DNA of 64,000 nt from Streptosporangium lutulentum (GCF_030811455.1 NZ_JAUSQU010000001.1:5270001-5334000); one strand, 5' to 3'. Counted from the stretch's first letter, positions 45,025-53,964 are shown. Notes: generated by a model from the sequence alone, not told the origin. Numbers and translations: made by a program.

Positions 45025-46602
45025 ATGCCCCGCGTGGTCCTGCTGGGCTCATCGCCCAGCCCCGATGCCGCTACCGGCCAGTCGACGCCGCCCGCCGCGC
45101 TGACTCTGCCCGCGCTTCCCGGCTGCCCCACGGTGATCGGCAAGCTGCACGGCCAGCTCGCCTCTCTTGATCCCGCACCGGTGACGATCGCCCGCTCGGG
45201 CGACGCGGCGGTCTATCGGGGCCTCCCCGGCCGGCTCGTCGAGACCTCCGATCTGGCCGGCGACCTACGCGCCGTGGCCGACGCGGTCGAGAACGCCACC
45301 GAGAACCTGCTCATCCTCCCGGCCAACTCGCTGATCCACGACGAGCTGATCTACCAGATCACCAAGTCCAAGCGTGGAGCGCTGGCTCTGATCACCAAGG
45401 AGCCCCGCGAGGAGGACGAGAACGGCGACGCCATCGTCCCCAACGTCCCGATCGACGAGGCGCAGCCGGAGATCGGCGACCGGATGCTGGAGGGCCTCCC
45501 CGTCCGGGTGCGCGTCCGCCGGTCCCGGGTGATCTCGGTGGGCTCGGCCTACCACGGGGTGACCAGGCCCAACTCGGTCCTGCTCGGCCCGCTGCACCTG
45601 CATCACAAGCACGCGGCCACGCTGGCCGAGGCGGCCCGCGAGCTCGCCGACATGGCCCATCTCCTCGGGCCCGAGGACGACCTGCTCCAGCTCCTGGTCC
45701 TGGGCCTGGTACGGCGGGGCGTCTCGGTCGGCATCCGAGGCCGCCGCGACCTGTTCTTCCGCCGGGTGACCACCCCGGAGCAGGCCGCCGAGGCGGTGGC
45801 CGAGATGGCCACCTTCAACGAGGACAAGGCGCGGCTGAGCAACGCGGTGAAGGGGGCCGACGGCTTCTTCACCACGTACTTCGTCAGCACCTACTCGCGC
45901 TACATCGCCCGCTGGGCGGCCCGGCGCGGGCTCACGCCCAACCAGGTCACGCTGATCTCGATCGCCCTGGGCGTGGCGTCCGCGCTGTGCTTCGCCACCG
46001 GAGAGCGGGCCGGGATGGTCGCCGGCGGCATCCTGATCTACTTCGCGTTCGTGTTCGACTGCGTGGACGGCCAGGTCGCACGATACGCCCGTAAGTTCGG
46101 CGTGCTCGGGGCATGGCTGGACGCCACCTTCGACCGGTTCAAGGAGTACGTGGTCTTCGCCGGTCTGGCGGTCGGCGCGGCCGTCTCCGGCGTGGGCGAC
46201 GTCTGGACCCTGGCCCTGATCGCGCTCGGGCTGCAGTCCGTCAAACACCTGCTGGACTTCTCCTTCGGTGCCGCCAACCGGCGCAAGCCCCCGTCGCCGC
46301 TGCCCTCGCTGGCGCTGTCGATCAGCCCCGACACCGGTCTGCGCACGGCGCTGGAGCAGCGCAAGCTGGCGCGGAGCGGGGGCATCCGCAGCCTGCTGAG
46401 GATGTGGGGCAAGGCGGGCAAGTACCGGGCGGTGCACTGGGCCCGGAAGATGATCGTGTTCCCGATCGGTGAGCGCTTCGCCGCCATCGCGATCGTCGGC
46501 GCCCTGTTCGACGCAAGGATCACCTTCATCACCTTGATCATCTGGGGCGGCATCGGTTCCGCCTACTCGCTCACCGGACGCCTGATGAGGTCGCTCGCAT
46601 GA
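45025..46602 (+). CDS. CDP-alcohol phosphatidyltransferase family protein
   Basis: 525 residues. The C-terminal half is a membrane enzyme with the diagnostic motif D-x2-DG-x2-AR-x8-G-x3-D-x3-D, seen as DCVDGQVAR near 345 and GAWLDATFD. It transfers a phosphoalcohol from a CDP-activated donor in phospholipid or inositol-phosphate lipid synthesis. The soluble N-terminal half (about 1-270) is unassigned; a nucleotidyltransferase-like role cannot be excluded. AAGGG precedes the ATG. The stop overlaps the next gene start (ATGA), so the two are coupled. Confidence 0.87.
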   Translation: MPRVVLLGSSPSPDAATGQSTPPAALTLPALPGCPTVIGKLHGQLASLDPAPVTIARSGDAAVYRGLPGRLVETSDLAGDLRAVADAVENATENLLILPANSLIHDELIYQITKSKRGALALITKEPREEDENGDAIVPNVPIDEAQPEIGDRMLEGLPVRVRVRRSRVISVGSAYHGVTRPNSVLLGPLHLHHKHAATLAEAARELADMAHLLGPEDDLLQLLVLGLVRRGVSVGIRGRRDLFFRRVTTPEQAAEAVAEMATFNEDKARLSNAVKGADGFFTTYFVSTYSRYIARWAARRGLTPNQVTLISIALGVASALCFATGERAGMVAGGILIYFAFVFDCVDGQVARYARKFGVLGAWLDATFDRFKEYVVFAGLAVGAAVSGVGDVWTLALIALGLQSVKHLLDFSFGAANRRKPPSPLPSLALSISPDTGLRTALEQRKLARSGGIRSLLRMWGKAGKYRAVHWARKMIVFPIGERFAAIAIVGALFDARITFITLIIWGGIGSAYSLTGRLMRSLA

Positions 46603-47309
46603 TCACCCAACCGCAGACCAGCCCCGCCGTTCCAGACCCCTACGAGGAGCGGCTGCGCATCCAGACCGCGCGGCTGCTCGCCTACCGCGACGACGGCCCG
46701 CTGGTGACGCTGCTCCGCGGCAAGATGGGACCCGGGCTGCCCACCGTGCCCTCCGCGCTCGTCGCGCTGCTCGCGATCGTCGCGATGTCGATGACCGGGA
46801 TGCTCACGGACGGCCCGATCCTGCTCGTCCCGGTGCTGATCATGATCGTCCTGGTGCTGCCCACCGCGGCCCGCGACCACCTGGGCAAGTTCGACTGGCT
46901 GATGCCCCCGCTGATCCGGGCGACCGAGTTCCTCACCATCGTTCTGATCGGCCTGGCCGCCGACGCGCCCAAGTGGCTGCTGTTCGTGCTGCTCTACGTG
47001 ATCGGCTACCACACCTACGACACGGTGTACCGGACGCGGCAGAGCATCTGGCCGCCCGACTGGGTGTTCCGGGCGGGGCTGGGCTGGGAGCTGCGGCTGC
47101 TGCTGATCGGCGCCGGCGCCGCGCTGGGCGTGCTGACCTGGGTGCTGGCCGCGCTCACGCTCTACCTCGGCGTGCTGTTCGCCATCGAGAGCGTGACGAG
47201 CTGGGTCCGCCTGGACAAGGGCGCGGCGCTCGCCCAGGCGGGTGACGACCTGGAGGCCTCCCCCGAGGAGGTCCTGGAGCAGACCACCGGCGACGCGGAT
47301 CCCGCCTGA
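46599..47309 (+). CDS. Membrane protein coupled to the phosphatidyltransferase
   Basis: 236 residues, about five to six hydrophobic segments between 45 and 205, with soluble ends. I recognise the gene pairing from actinobacteria (possibly the DUF5941 family) but no function. The 4-nt overlap with the enzyme gene suggests a partner or a second subunit in lipid metabolism. Confidence 0.7.
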   Translation: MITQPQTSPAVPDPYEERLRIQTARLLAYRDDGPLVTLLRGKMGPGLPTVPSALVALLAIVAMSMTGMLTDGPILLVPVLIMIVLVLPTAARDHLGKFDWLMPPLIRATEFLTIVLIGLAADAPKWLLFVLLYVIGYHTYDTVYRTRQSIWPPDWVFRAGLGWELRLLLIGAGAALGVLTWVLAALTLYLGVLFAIESVTSWVRLDKGAALAQAGDDLEASPEEVLEQTTGDADPA

Positions 47310-47368
47310 CCCCTACCGGGGTCACCGCCACGTCGCGACACGCGGCACGGAGCGGCCCGGAGCTTCAC

Positions 47369-47420
47369 GGCACGCCGTGAACGCCGTGCCATCCACGGCA
47401 CCCCGCGCCACCACGGCACG
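47369..47420. repeat. CACGGCAC direct repeats
   Basis: CACGGCAC recurs near 47367, 47395 and 47413, and GGCACG/CGTGCC (47369-47374/47385-47390) can pair. It lies between the membrane protein and the long hairpin at 47430; possibly part of the terminator region. Confidence 0.3.
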
Positions 47421-47429
47421 TCATAACGC

Positions 47430-47470
47430 ACAGGAGAGGACCGCGACGCACTGTCGCGGTCCTCTCCTGT
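47430..47470. terminator. Perfect 18-bp inverted repeat before the Lrp gene
   Basis: ACAGGAGAGGACCGCGAC (47430-47447) and GTCGCGGTCCTCTCCTGT (47453-47470) pair without a mismatch around a 5-nt loop. It can terminate the phosphatidyltransferase operon. It ends only 13 bases before the preferred Lrp start, so it would overlap the -35 region and may double as an operator. Confidence 0.7.
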
Positions 47471-47472
47471 GT

Positions 47473-47478
47473 TACAAA
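47473..47478 (+). promoter_or_regulatory. Candidate -10 of a leaderless Lrp transcript
   Basis: TACAAA ends 5 bases before GTG 47484 and no ribosome-binding site is present, the pattern of leaderless actinobacterial mRNAs. Confidence 0.35.
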
Positions 47479-47483
47479 ACAAC

Positions 47484-47957
47484 GTGGAACTGGACCGGCT
47501 GGATCGTGACATCATCGGGGCGCTCGTCGAGGACGCCCGCACCACCTACGCGGAGATCGGGCAGAGGGTGGGCCTGTCGGCGTCGGCGGTGAAACGGCGG
47601 GTGGACCGGCTCCGGGAGACCGGGGCCGTCACCGGGTTCACCGCGCGGGTGAACCCCGCGGCACTCGGCTGGACCACCGAGGCCTACGTGGAGCTGTTCT
47701 GCGCGGGCAAGACCTCGCCGTCGGAGATCGGAGTGGCCGTCGCCCGGCATCCCGAGGTGGTCTCCGCCTGCACCATCACCGGCGAGGCGGACGCTCTGCT
47801 GCACATCAGGGCCACCGATGTGAGACACGTGGAGCAGGTGATCGAGCGCATATCCTCGGAGCCGTTCGTGGTGCGGACCAAGAGCTCCATCGTGCTTTCC
47901 AGGCTGATCGACGCCCCGCTCATCACCTCACGCAACGAATCGCCGTTCATCGCCTGA
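47484..47957 (+). CDS. Lrp/AsnC-family transcriptional regulator
   Basis: 157 residues. N-terminal helix-turn-helix (ELDRLDRDIIGAL, then YAEIGQRVGLSASAVKRRV) and C-terminal RAM ligand-binding domain ending near the VVRTKSSIVLS strand. Lrp/AsnC proteins respond to amino acids. It precedes ddaH and rocD on the same strand, so arginine or ornithine is the likely effector (inference). GTG 47484 was chosen; a GTG at 47469 would lie inside the hairpin arm. Confidence 0.9.
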   Translation: MELDRLDRDIIGALVEDARTTYAEIGQRVGLSASAVKRRVDRLRETGAVTGFTARVNPAALGWTTEAYVELFCAGKTSPSEIGVAVARHPEVVSACTITGEADALLHIRATDVRHVEQVIERISSEPFVVRTKSSIVLSRLIDAPLITSRNESPFIA

Positions 47958-48089
47958 ACAACGCGCGAAACCCGCGCTCATACGCAAAAACATGCTCTTG
48001 GCCTGCGCGAACACCGTTCGTAAGCTGTTGACGTCGTCGGTGCGTCTGTCACTGCGACCATCACTACGACGTCTTCTGCGGAGTTATCT

Positions 48090-48884
48090 ATGACGAGGCA
48101 CTACCTCATGTGTCGGCCCGACTACTTCGCGGTTGAGTACGCGATCAACCCGTGGATGCATCCCGAGGCCGGTGCCGACCGCGAGGTGGCGATCCGGCAG
48201 TGGGAGACGCTCAAGAGCGCCTACGAGGAGCTCGGCCACCGCGTGAGCCTCATCGACCCGATCGAGGGCCTGCCGGACATGGTCTTCGCCGCCAACGGCG
48301 CGCTGGTCGTCGGCGGACGCGTGTACGGCGCGCGGTTCACCCACAAGGAGCGCGCGGCCGAGGGGCCCGCGTACCTGAAGTGGTTCACCGACCACGGCTA
48401 CGACCGGGCGCGCGAGGCGTCCTTCACCAACGAGGGCGAGGGCGACTTCCTCACCCTCGACCAGGTGGTGCTGGCCGGCACGGGATTCCGCACCGACATC
48501 ACCGCGCACAAGGAGGCTCAGGAGTTCCTCGGCCGCCCGGTGGTGACGCTGCAACTGGTGGACCCGCGTTTCTACCACCTGGACACGGCGCTCTTCCCGC
48601 TGAACGGACGACGGGTGGCGTATTTCCCCGGGGCCTTCTCCCCGGGCAGCCAGGAAGTCCTGCGGAGCCTCTTCCCCGACGCCGTCATCGCCGACGAGGA
48701 CGACGCGTCCGTGCTGGGCCTCAACGCGGTCAGCGACGGCACGCACGTGGTCATCAACGCCGAGGCGGGCAACCTCCAGCTCGAACTCAAGCGCCAGGGC
48801 TTCGAGGTCATCCCGGTCGACCTCTCTGAGCTGCGCAAAGCGGGAGGCGGCCCGAAGTGCTGCACGCTTGAGATCCGGGAATGA
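48090..48884 (+). CDS. ddaH: Dimethylarginine dimethylaminohydrolase (DDAH)
   Basis: 264 residues of the amidinotransferase/DDAH fold. It hydrolyses methylated arginines, or related guanidino compounds, to citrulline and an amine. Catalytic His163 in FYHLDT and Cys257/258 in the GPKCC segment near the end are present, with the NEGEGDF acidic substrate site. GGAG lies 6 bases before the ATG. It sits between an Lrp regulator and ornithine aminotransferase, which supports a role in arginine/ornithine catabolism. An arginine deiminase-like activity is less likely given the short length. Confidence 0.87.
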   Translation: MTRHYLMCRPDYFAVEYAINPWMHPEAGADREVAIRQWETLKSAYEELGHRVSLIDPIEGLPDMVFAANGALVVGGRVYGARFTHKERAAEGPAYLKWFTDHGYDRAREASFTNEGEGDFLTLDQVVLAGTGFRTDITAHKEAQEFLGRPVVTLQLVDPRFYHLDTALFPLNGRRVAYFPGAFSPGSQEVLRSLFPDAVIADEDDASVLGLNAVSDGTHVVINAEAGNLQLELKRQGFEVIPVDLSELRKAGGGPKCCTLEIRE

Positions 48885-48938
48885 CCCGGAAATAGGGCCA
48901 GGCAGGACGGTTACGAAACAAGAAACGGCAAATATCGG

Positions 48939-50150
48939 ATGACCAGCACAAACGAGTTCATCGAGCTCAGCGAGCGACGCAGCGCGCACAACTACCACCC
49001 GCTTCCCGTCGTGATCCATGAAGCTCAGGGCGCCTGGGTCACCGACGTCGAGGGCAAGCGGTTCCTGGACTGCCTGTCCGGCTACTCCTCACTGAACTTC
49101 GGCCACGGCAACCCGAAGATCATCGAGGCGGCGCAGGAGCAGCTCTCCAAGCTCACCCTGACCAGCCGTGCCTTCTTCCACGACCAGTTCGCCGCCTTCG
49201 CCGCCGGACTCGGCGACCTCACCGGCAAGGACATGGTCCTGCCGATGAACACCGGCGCGGAGGCCGTGGAGACCGCCATCAAGGTGGCCCGCAAGTGGGG
49301 TTACGACGTCAAGGGCGTGACCGCGGAGCAGGCCAATATCATCGTGATGGAGGAGAACTTCCACGGCCGCACCACCACGATCGTCAGCTTCTCCACCGAT
49401 CCCGACGCCCACGACGGCTTCGGCCCCTACACCCCGGGCTTCAGGATCGTGAAGTACGGCTCGGTCGAGGCGATTCGCGAGGCGATCGACGCCAACACGG
49501 TCGCGGTGCTGATCGAGCCCATCCAGGGTGAGGCGGGCGTGCTGGTTCCGCCGGACGGCTACCTCACCCAGGTCCGCGCGCTCTGCACCGCCGAGAACGT
49601 CCTGATGATCGCTGACGAGATCCAGTCCGGCCTCGGCCGTACCGGCGACACCTTCGCCTGCGATCACGAGGGGGTCGTTCCCGACATCTACGTGCTGGGC
49701 AAGGCCCTGGGCGGCGGTGTCGTCCCGGTCTCGGCCATCACCGCCAACGAGGACGTCCTCGGTGTGATCAAGCCCGGCCAGCACGGTTCCACCTTCGGCG
49801 GCAACCCTCTCGCCTGCGCGGTCGCCAATGCGGTCATCGAGCTTCTCAACACCGGCGAGTACCAGGCGCGGGCCAAGCGGCTCGGCGTGGTGCTGCACGA
49901 GAGGCTGCGCGGCCTGATCGGCCACGGCGTGATCGCCGTACGCGGGCGGGGGCTGTGGGCGGGCGTGGACATCGACCCGTCCCTGGCGACGGGCCGGGAG
50001 GTCTCCAAGGCTCTGATGCGCCGTGGCGTCCTGGCCAAGGACACCCACGGCTCCACCATCCGCCTCGCCCCGCCGATCGTCGTCTCCGAGGAGGACCTCC
50101 TCTGGGCCGTCGACCAGCTCGCCGACGCCATCGCGGAGTTCTCGAACTGA
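48939..50150 (+). CDS. rocD: Ornithine aminotransferase
   Basis: 403 residues, class III PLP aminotransferase. It converts ornithine and 2-oxoglutarate to glutamate semialdehyde and glutamate. The N-terminal ERRSAHNYHPLPVV block, NTGAEAVE, IADEIQSGLGRTG and the PLP lysine Lys255 in LGKALGGG are all intact. It starts 54 bases after ddaH, probably in the same operon. No strong ribosome site is visible before the ATG. A hairpin follows. Confidence 0.94.
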   Translation: MTSTNEFIELSERRSAHNYHPLPVVIHEAQGAWVTDVEGKRFLDCLSGYSSLNFGHGNPKIIEAAQEQLSKLTLTSRAFFHDQFAAFAAGLGDLTGKDMVLPMNTGAEAVETAIKVARKWGYDVKGVTAEQANIIVMEENFHGRTTTIVSFSTDPDAHDGFGPYTPGFRIVKYGSVEAIREAIDANTVAVLIEPIQGEAGVLVPPDGYLTQVRALCTAENVLMIADEIQSGLGRTGDTFACDHEGVVPDIYVLGKALGGGVVPVSAITANEDVLGVIKPGQHGSTFGGNPLACAVANAVIELLNTGEYQARAKRLGVVLHERLRGLIGHGVIAVRGRGLWAGVDIDPSLATGREVSKALMRRGVLAKDTHGSTIRLAPPIVVSEEDLLWAVDQLADAIAEFSN

Positions 50151-50155
50151 CCCGT

Positions 50156-50197
50156 CCGGTGTGGCCGGCGCACCCGTGAGCGCGCCGGCCGCACCGG
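50156..50197. terminator. Hairpin after rocD
   Basis: CCGGTGTGGCCGGCGC (50156-50171) pairs with GCGCCGGCCGCACCGG (50182-50197): 16-bp stem with one G-U type wobble, 10-nt loop. It lies between convergent rocD and the PhoD-like gene. Confidence 0.75.
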
Positions 50198-50249
50198 AAT
50201 CGCCCTGCCCTCCCGAAGCCGGATCGGCCGGCCTCGGGGGCCGGGGCGG

Positions 50250-51863
50250 TCAGGAGCCGGCCACCCCACCGGGCTGGAGCGTCCCGGTGTCCTGTCTCCT
50301 GCCGGGGACCTCCTGGAGTTCCACCGTGGTGATCTCCGAGATGTTCGTGGCGGCCGCGGTGTCCCAGCGGACGGACACGGGGCTGTTGTCCAGGCACAGG
50401 GTGGCCACCGCGTTGGAGAACCACGGGCCGTTGGTGATCCGCCACCTGAACGGCGGCTTGGGGATCTTGGCCATCCGGGAGAGCGAGCGCCCGATCAGGG
50501 TCGCGACGCCGAACTGGGCGACGATGTTGGCCAGGCGGAGCGTACGGCTCAGCGGGTTGCGGATCGGGGAGCAGACGAGCTGATAGATGGGTAGCTTGTC
50601 CGCCTTCGCCACGTAGGAGTAATGCACGTCGCCGGAGAGCAGCATCACGGGCTTGCCGACCCCCGCCAGCAGCCTGGACAGGTCTTCGAAGGAACGGCGG
50701 AAGGCCGCCCAGTGCTCCAGGTCGACGGCCTGGCGGATCGCCTCCGACCAGCGGGCCGTCCGCTTTCCCCAGGCCCCCTGGGCCAGTGCCTCGTTCCAGC
50801 TCTCGATGTGGTGAATGCCGGAGGGGAGCAGGAACGGCACCGACGTGCCGATCACAAAACGCTCCGCGCCCTCCTTCTTGAGCTCCCCGGTGAGCCACTC
50901 CCACTCCACCGGGTCGAGCATCCGCCGGTCTCCGGGGGTGAGCTGCCGCGCGGACCGGGAGTCGAGCATGAGCAGGCGGGTGCCGCCGAGGTCGCGGGAG
51001 TAGCTCCACCGGTTGTCCGCGGGGGCGTCGTAGGCGTGCTTGGCGAACGTGTCGAGGGCTGCGGCCCCGTCGCCCTCCATCGCGCACAGCTTGCCGAGCA
51101 GCTCGTCCGACGAGCGCTCCTGCGGTGACATGTTGCCCAGGTGCTGGTAGATCCAGTAGGCCCCGAGGCCGGAGGTCACCCTGCGCGGCCACCACTCGAC
51201 CTTCTCCATCTGCTCGCGCCAGGAGGAGGAGGTGTTGAAGTCGTCGCGCAGGTCGTGGTCGTCGAAGATCATCGCACTGGGCACGGTCGAGAGGAACCAG
51301 CGGATCTCCGGGTCGGTCCACGCCAGGCGGTACAGCTCGGCGTACTCCTCGAAGTCGGCGATCTCGGTCTTCGGCTCGTCGTCCCTGCGGTTCTTGATGA
51401 ACTCCAGCATCTCGGCGGACGGCTCGTCGGCGTAGACCTGGTCCCCGAGCAGGAGCACCATGTCGGGCCACTCCTCCTCGGGCGTGCCCGTCAGGCTGTC
51501 GCCGTACGCCCGCAGCACGTCCACTCCGTGCGAGATCGTATGCATCGTGTCGTGCGGAACGCTGGTCCGGCAGGAGCCGAACATCACCCGCCTGGGTCCT
51601 TCGGGGCCCAGCAACCGGATACGGCTGGGCGGCTGGTCCGGAAGCGGCCAGACGGTCTTCCCCTCAAGGCGGACCTCGTAGGTCCCGCCGCCCTCGACGT
51701 CCACGATCGCGTAGTGGTGGCCGTGCACGGTGAACGTGCGTGCCCGCGAACGCGTCCCGCCGACCTCGATCGTCACCTCGCACGGCTCGCTGGTCTCGAC
51801 CCACACCGACGCACTCGTCTCATCCACATAACGCAGCATCGGTCCGACCACAAGCTCTGGCAC
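50250..51863 (-). CDS. PhoD-type alkaline phosphatase/phosphodiesterase
   Basis: 537 residues. Metallophosphoesterase of the PhoD family: MFGSCRTS near 95, LLLGDQVYADE near 145, MIFDDHDLRDDF near 205 and SGDVHYSY near 390 are the metal-ligand blocks. The N-terminus has a fibronectin-like strand region (ASVWVETSEPCEV). No signal peptide or Tat motif is seen, so it looks cytoplasmic, unlike secreted PhoD; the substrate is unknown. GTG 51863 was chosen because AGGAG lies 7 bases upstream; upstream starts at 51881/51884 precede that ribosome site. Confidence 0.88.
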   Translation of the reverse strand: MPELVVGPMLRYVDETSASVWVETSEPCEVTIEVGGTRSRARTFTVHGHHYAIVDVEGGGTYEVRLEGKTVWPLPDQPPSRIRLLGPEGPRRVMFGSCRTSVPHDTMHTISHGVDVLRAYGDSLTGTPEEEWPDMVLLLGDQVYADEPSAEMLEFIKNRRDDEPKTEIADFEEYAELYRLAWTDPEIRWFLSTVPSAMIFDDHDLRDDFNTSSSWREQMEKVEWWPRRVTSGLGAYWIYQHLGNMSPQERSSDELLGKLCAMEGDGAAALDTFAKHAYDAPADNRWSYSRDLGGTRLLMLDSRSARQLTPGDRRMLDPVEWEWLTGELKKEGAERFVIGTSVPFLLPSGIHHIESWNEALAQGAWGKRTARWSEAIRQAVDLEHWAAFRRSFEDLSRLLAGVGKPVMLLSGDVHYSYVAKADKLPIYQLVCSPIRNPLSRTLRLANIVAQFGVATLIGRSLSRMAKIPKPPFRWRITNGPWFSNAVATLCLDNSPVSVRWDTAAATNISEITTVELQEVPGRRQDTGTLQPGGVAGS

Positions 51864-52247
51864 GTTCGTCTCCTCAAACATCACACAACGTCAAGCATCC
51901 CGATCCGATCCCGCCAAACCGGTGTGTTCATCCCACAATGCCCAGACGCTCCGGCGGATAACAACGGATCATCCCGCAGGTGGGGAAACACTCAAGGGCC
52001 GGTCATGAGAACGCGATGTTTCCGGCGTTCTCCGGCAAAAAATCGCGGCCGTCCCGACCGCGAAAAACCACCCGGGCAGAGCGGGGAGGCTCCGCTCGCC
52101 GTCCCGGTGCCGGGCGCGGCGCGAGGCCGGAACGAACGCCGCGTGAGGCCTCCGGGTCCGGCACGACACCGCTCGCGGCCTGCCAGGACCCGCCGCCCGT
52201 GCGGGGCTCCGCGTATGAGGCACGCCCCCGGTGCGGCGTCCCGGCGC
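51864..52247. other. Non-coding interval between phoD-like and marR-like genes
   Basis: 384 bp with no gene I can support; open frames here are GC-driven. It holds the hairpin at 52037-52063, and the PhoD-like promoter must lie at 51864-52036. Nothing else was recognised. Confidence 0.5.
52037..52063 (-). terminator. Intrinsic terminator, minus strand
   Basis: Read on the minus strand, TCGCGG (52063-52058) and CCGCGA (52048-52043) form a 6-bp stem with a 9-nt loop, followed by six T (52042-52037). It should stop transcripts from the marR-like gene before the PhoD-like gene. Confidence 0.65.
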
Positions 52248-52724
52248 TCAGCGGGCGATACCGCCCAGATTCTGTTCGGAGAGCACCGCGGACGGCTCCT
52301 CCAGGGCCCTGACCAGGCCCTCCAGGTCGCGCATGAGCCGTTCGGTACGCTCGGTGCCATAGGCCGCCTCGATCAGCCGATGGTGCTCGGCCACTCCGCC
52401 CTCGACCCGGGCGAGCAGGTCGCCTCCTCTGTCGGCGAGGAAGACGGCGACCTTGCGGCGGTCTGCCGGGTCGTGCCCCCGGTAGACGAGGGAACGGTCG
52501 ATGAGCCGGTCGATGGCCTTGGTCAGCGTAGGGTGAGGCATCAGCACCGCCTCGGCGAGATCGCCCATCGAGTGCCCCCGGCCGTCGGCGAGGGCGCGCA
52601 GGATGCGCCACTGCTCGACGGTGATCTCCTCGGCGGTCACCGCGACGGCGAGACCTCGATTGACACTGCGCTCGGCCCGGCTGAGCAGGTAGGCGAGCGA
52701 GGATCCCAGCCCGGTCGTCACCAT
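52248..52724 (-). CDS. MarR-family transcriptional regulator
   Basis: 158 residues. Winged helix-turn-helix: EEITVEQWRILRAL, MGDLAEAVLMPHPTLTKAIDRL and the wing DPADRRKVAVFL (D-x-R-D/R-x-R type). GGGAG lies 7 bases before the ATG at 52724; longer in-frame starts lack a ribosome site. It is divergent from the AmiC-like gene across 74 bp that contain the small palindrome CTGTGTAACAG (52749-52759), a possible operator. It may control the amide-utilisation genes, by position. Confidence 0.88.
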   Translation of the reverse strand: MVTTGLGSSLAYLLSRAERSVNRGLAVAVTAEEITVEQWRILRALADGRGHSMGDLAEAVLMPHPTLTKAIDRLIDRSLVYRGHDPADRRKVAVFLADRGGDLLARVEGGVAEHHRLIEAAYGTERTERLMRDLEGLVRALEEPSAVLSEQNLGGIAR

Positions 52725-52798
52725 GTGGAGCTCCCGTCTGTATCCCGGCTGTGTAACAGGTCTGCCGTACCCGTCCATTGGGGAGGATACTCGTCTTC

Positions 52799-53887
52799 GT
52801 GGCAGAAGCCATCGCACCCGTTATAGAACCCCTGGAAGCAGAGCTGATCCGGGGCGGTGCACTACGCGTCGGACTGGTCGTGCCGATCTCAGGGGTCCTC
52901 GGCCTGGTGGGACCGTGCGCGATCAACTGCGCGATCCTCGCCGCCGACGAGGTGAACCTCGCGGGCGGGATACTCGGCAGGCAGGTCGAGCTGGTCCTGA
53001 TCGACGGCGGCGGCCCGGCGAGGCAGGTGGCCGCCCAGGTCTCGGGGCTCGCGCACAGCGGTGTGATCGACGCGGTGGTCGGCACCCACGGCAGCGACGT
53101 GCGGATCGAGGTGGTACGGGCGCTGGCCGGAAAGGTGCCGTTCGTCTACGCCCCGCCGTACGAGGGGGGCGGCCACGCGCCCGGCGTCTACTTCCTGGGC
53201 GAGACCCCCGGCCGCCAGCTCAGACCCGGCCTCGACTGGCTGATCGACCGGCGCCGCGCCCGCAGGTGGTTCCTGCTCGGCAACGACTACGTCTGGCCGC
53301 GCCTCGTCCACGGGGCCGCCCGCCGCCACCTCGCCGCCCGCAACGTCACGGTGGTGGGCGAGCGGTTCGTACCGCACGGCATGCGGGATCTCGCCTCGAT
53401 CCTGGAGAGACTCGTCGCCAGCCGGCCCGACGCCGTGCTGCTCAGCCTGATCGGCAGCGACCTCGTCACCTTCAACCGGGCCTTCGTCGCGGCCGGACTG
53501 TCGTACCCGCGCCTCTGCGGGGCGCTGGAGGAGCACGGCCTGCTCGGCATCGGCGGCGACGCCACCGGCGAGCTCTACGGGGCGATGGGCTACTTCGCGA
53601 GCCTGGTCACCGACGACAGCCTGAGCCTCGGTGAGCGCTACATCCGCCGGTTCGGCTCCAGTGCGCCGCTGCTGAACGGGCACGGTCAGGGGTGCTATGA
53701 GGCGGTGCTGATGCTCGCCGCCCTCGGCGCGCGCGCGGGCACGCTCGCCGTACCCCAGGTGGACGCGATCGCCGACGGCACCTCCATCGTCACCGCGCGG
53801 GGACGGCTGACGCTCCAGGGCCGGGGAGTACGGCGGAGCGCGCACATCGGACGGGCCGAAGGTCTCGACTTCGACATCGTGCGGTAA
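52799..53887 (+). CDS. AmiC-like periplasmic-binding-fold protein, probably a cytoplasmic amide sensor
   Basis: 362 residues, type I periplasmic-binding fold as in branched-chain amino acid/amide receptors: LRVGLVVPISGVLGLVGP near 24-41, AADEVNLAGGILGRQVEL, and later GYFASLVTDDS. No signal peptide or lipobox is seen, so it is likely cytoplasmic like AmiC, which senses amides instead of feeding an ABC transporter. No ABC permease genes are near; an APC permease and an acetamidase follow. GTG 52799 has GGGAGG 12 bases upstream, a little far; TTG 52778 is the alternative. Confidence 0.75.
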   Translation: MAEAIAPVIEPLEAELIRGGALRVGLVVPISGVLGLVGPCAINCAILAADEVNLAGGILGRQVELVLIDGGGPARQVAAQVSGLAHSGVIDAVVGTHGSDVRIEVVRALAGKVPFVYAPPYEGGGHAPGVYFLGETPGRQLRPGLDWLIDRRRARRWFLLGNDYVWPRLVHGAARRHLAARNVTVVGERFVPHGMRDLASILERLVASRPDAVLLSLIGSDLVTFNRAFVAAGLSYPRLCGALEEHGLLGIGGDATGELYGAMGYFASLVTDDSLSLGERYIRRFGSSAPLLNGHGQGCYEAVLMLAALGARAGTLAVPQVDAIADGTSIVTARGRLTLQGRGVRRSAHIGRAEGLDFDIVR

Positions 53888-53891
53888 AAAC

Positions 53892-53934
53892 TTCCACCTG
53901 GAAACTTTTCCTTTTCAAGTTTTGGTTCTATGGT
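53892..53934 (+). promoter_or_regulatory. Promoter/operator region before the permease
   Basis: An AT-rich island with TTCCACCTGGAA (53892-53903, 5-bp arms) and overlapping AAACTT/AAGTTT arms (53902-53907, 53917-53922), followed by the -10-like TATGGT (53929-53934). It suggests a regulated internal promoter between the sensor and permease genes. Confidence 0.4.
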
Positions 53935-53964
53935 CAGGCCTGCAGCCATATAAGGAGCCATTTC

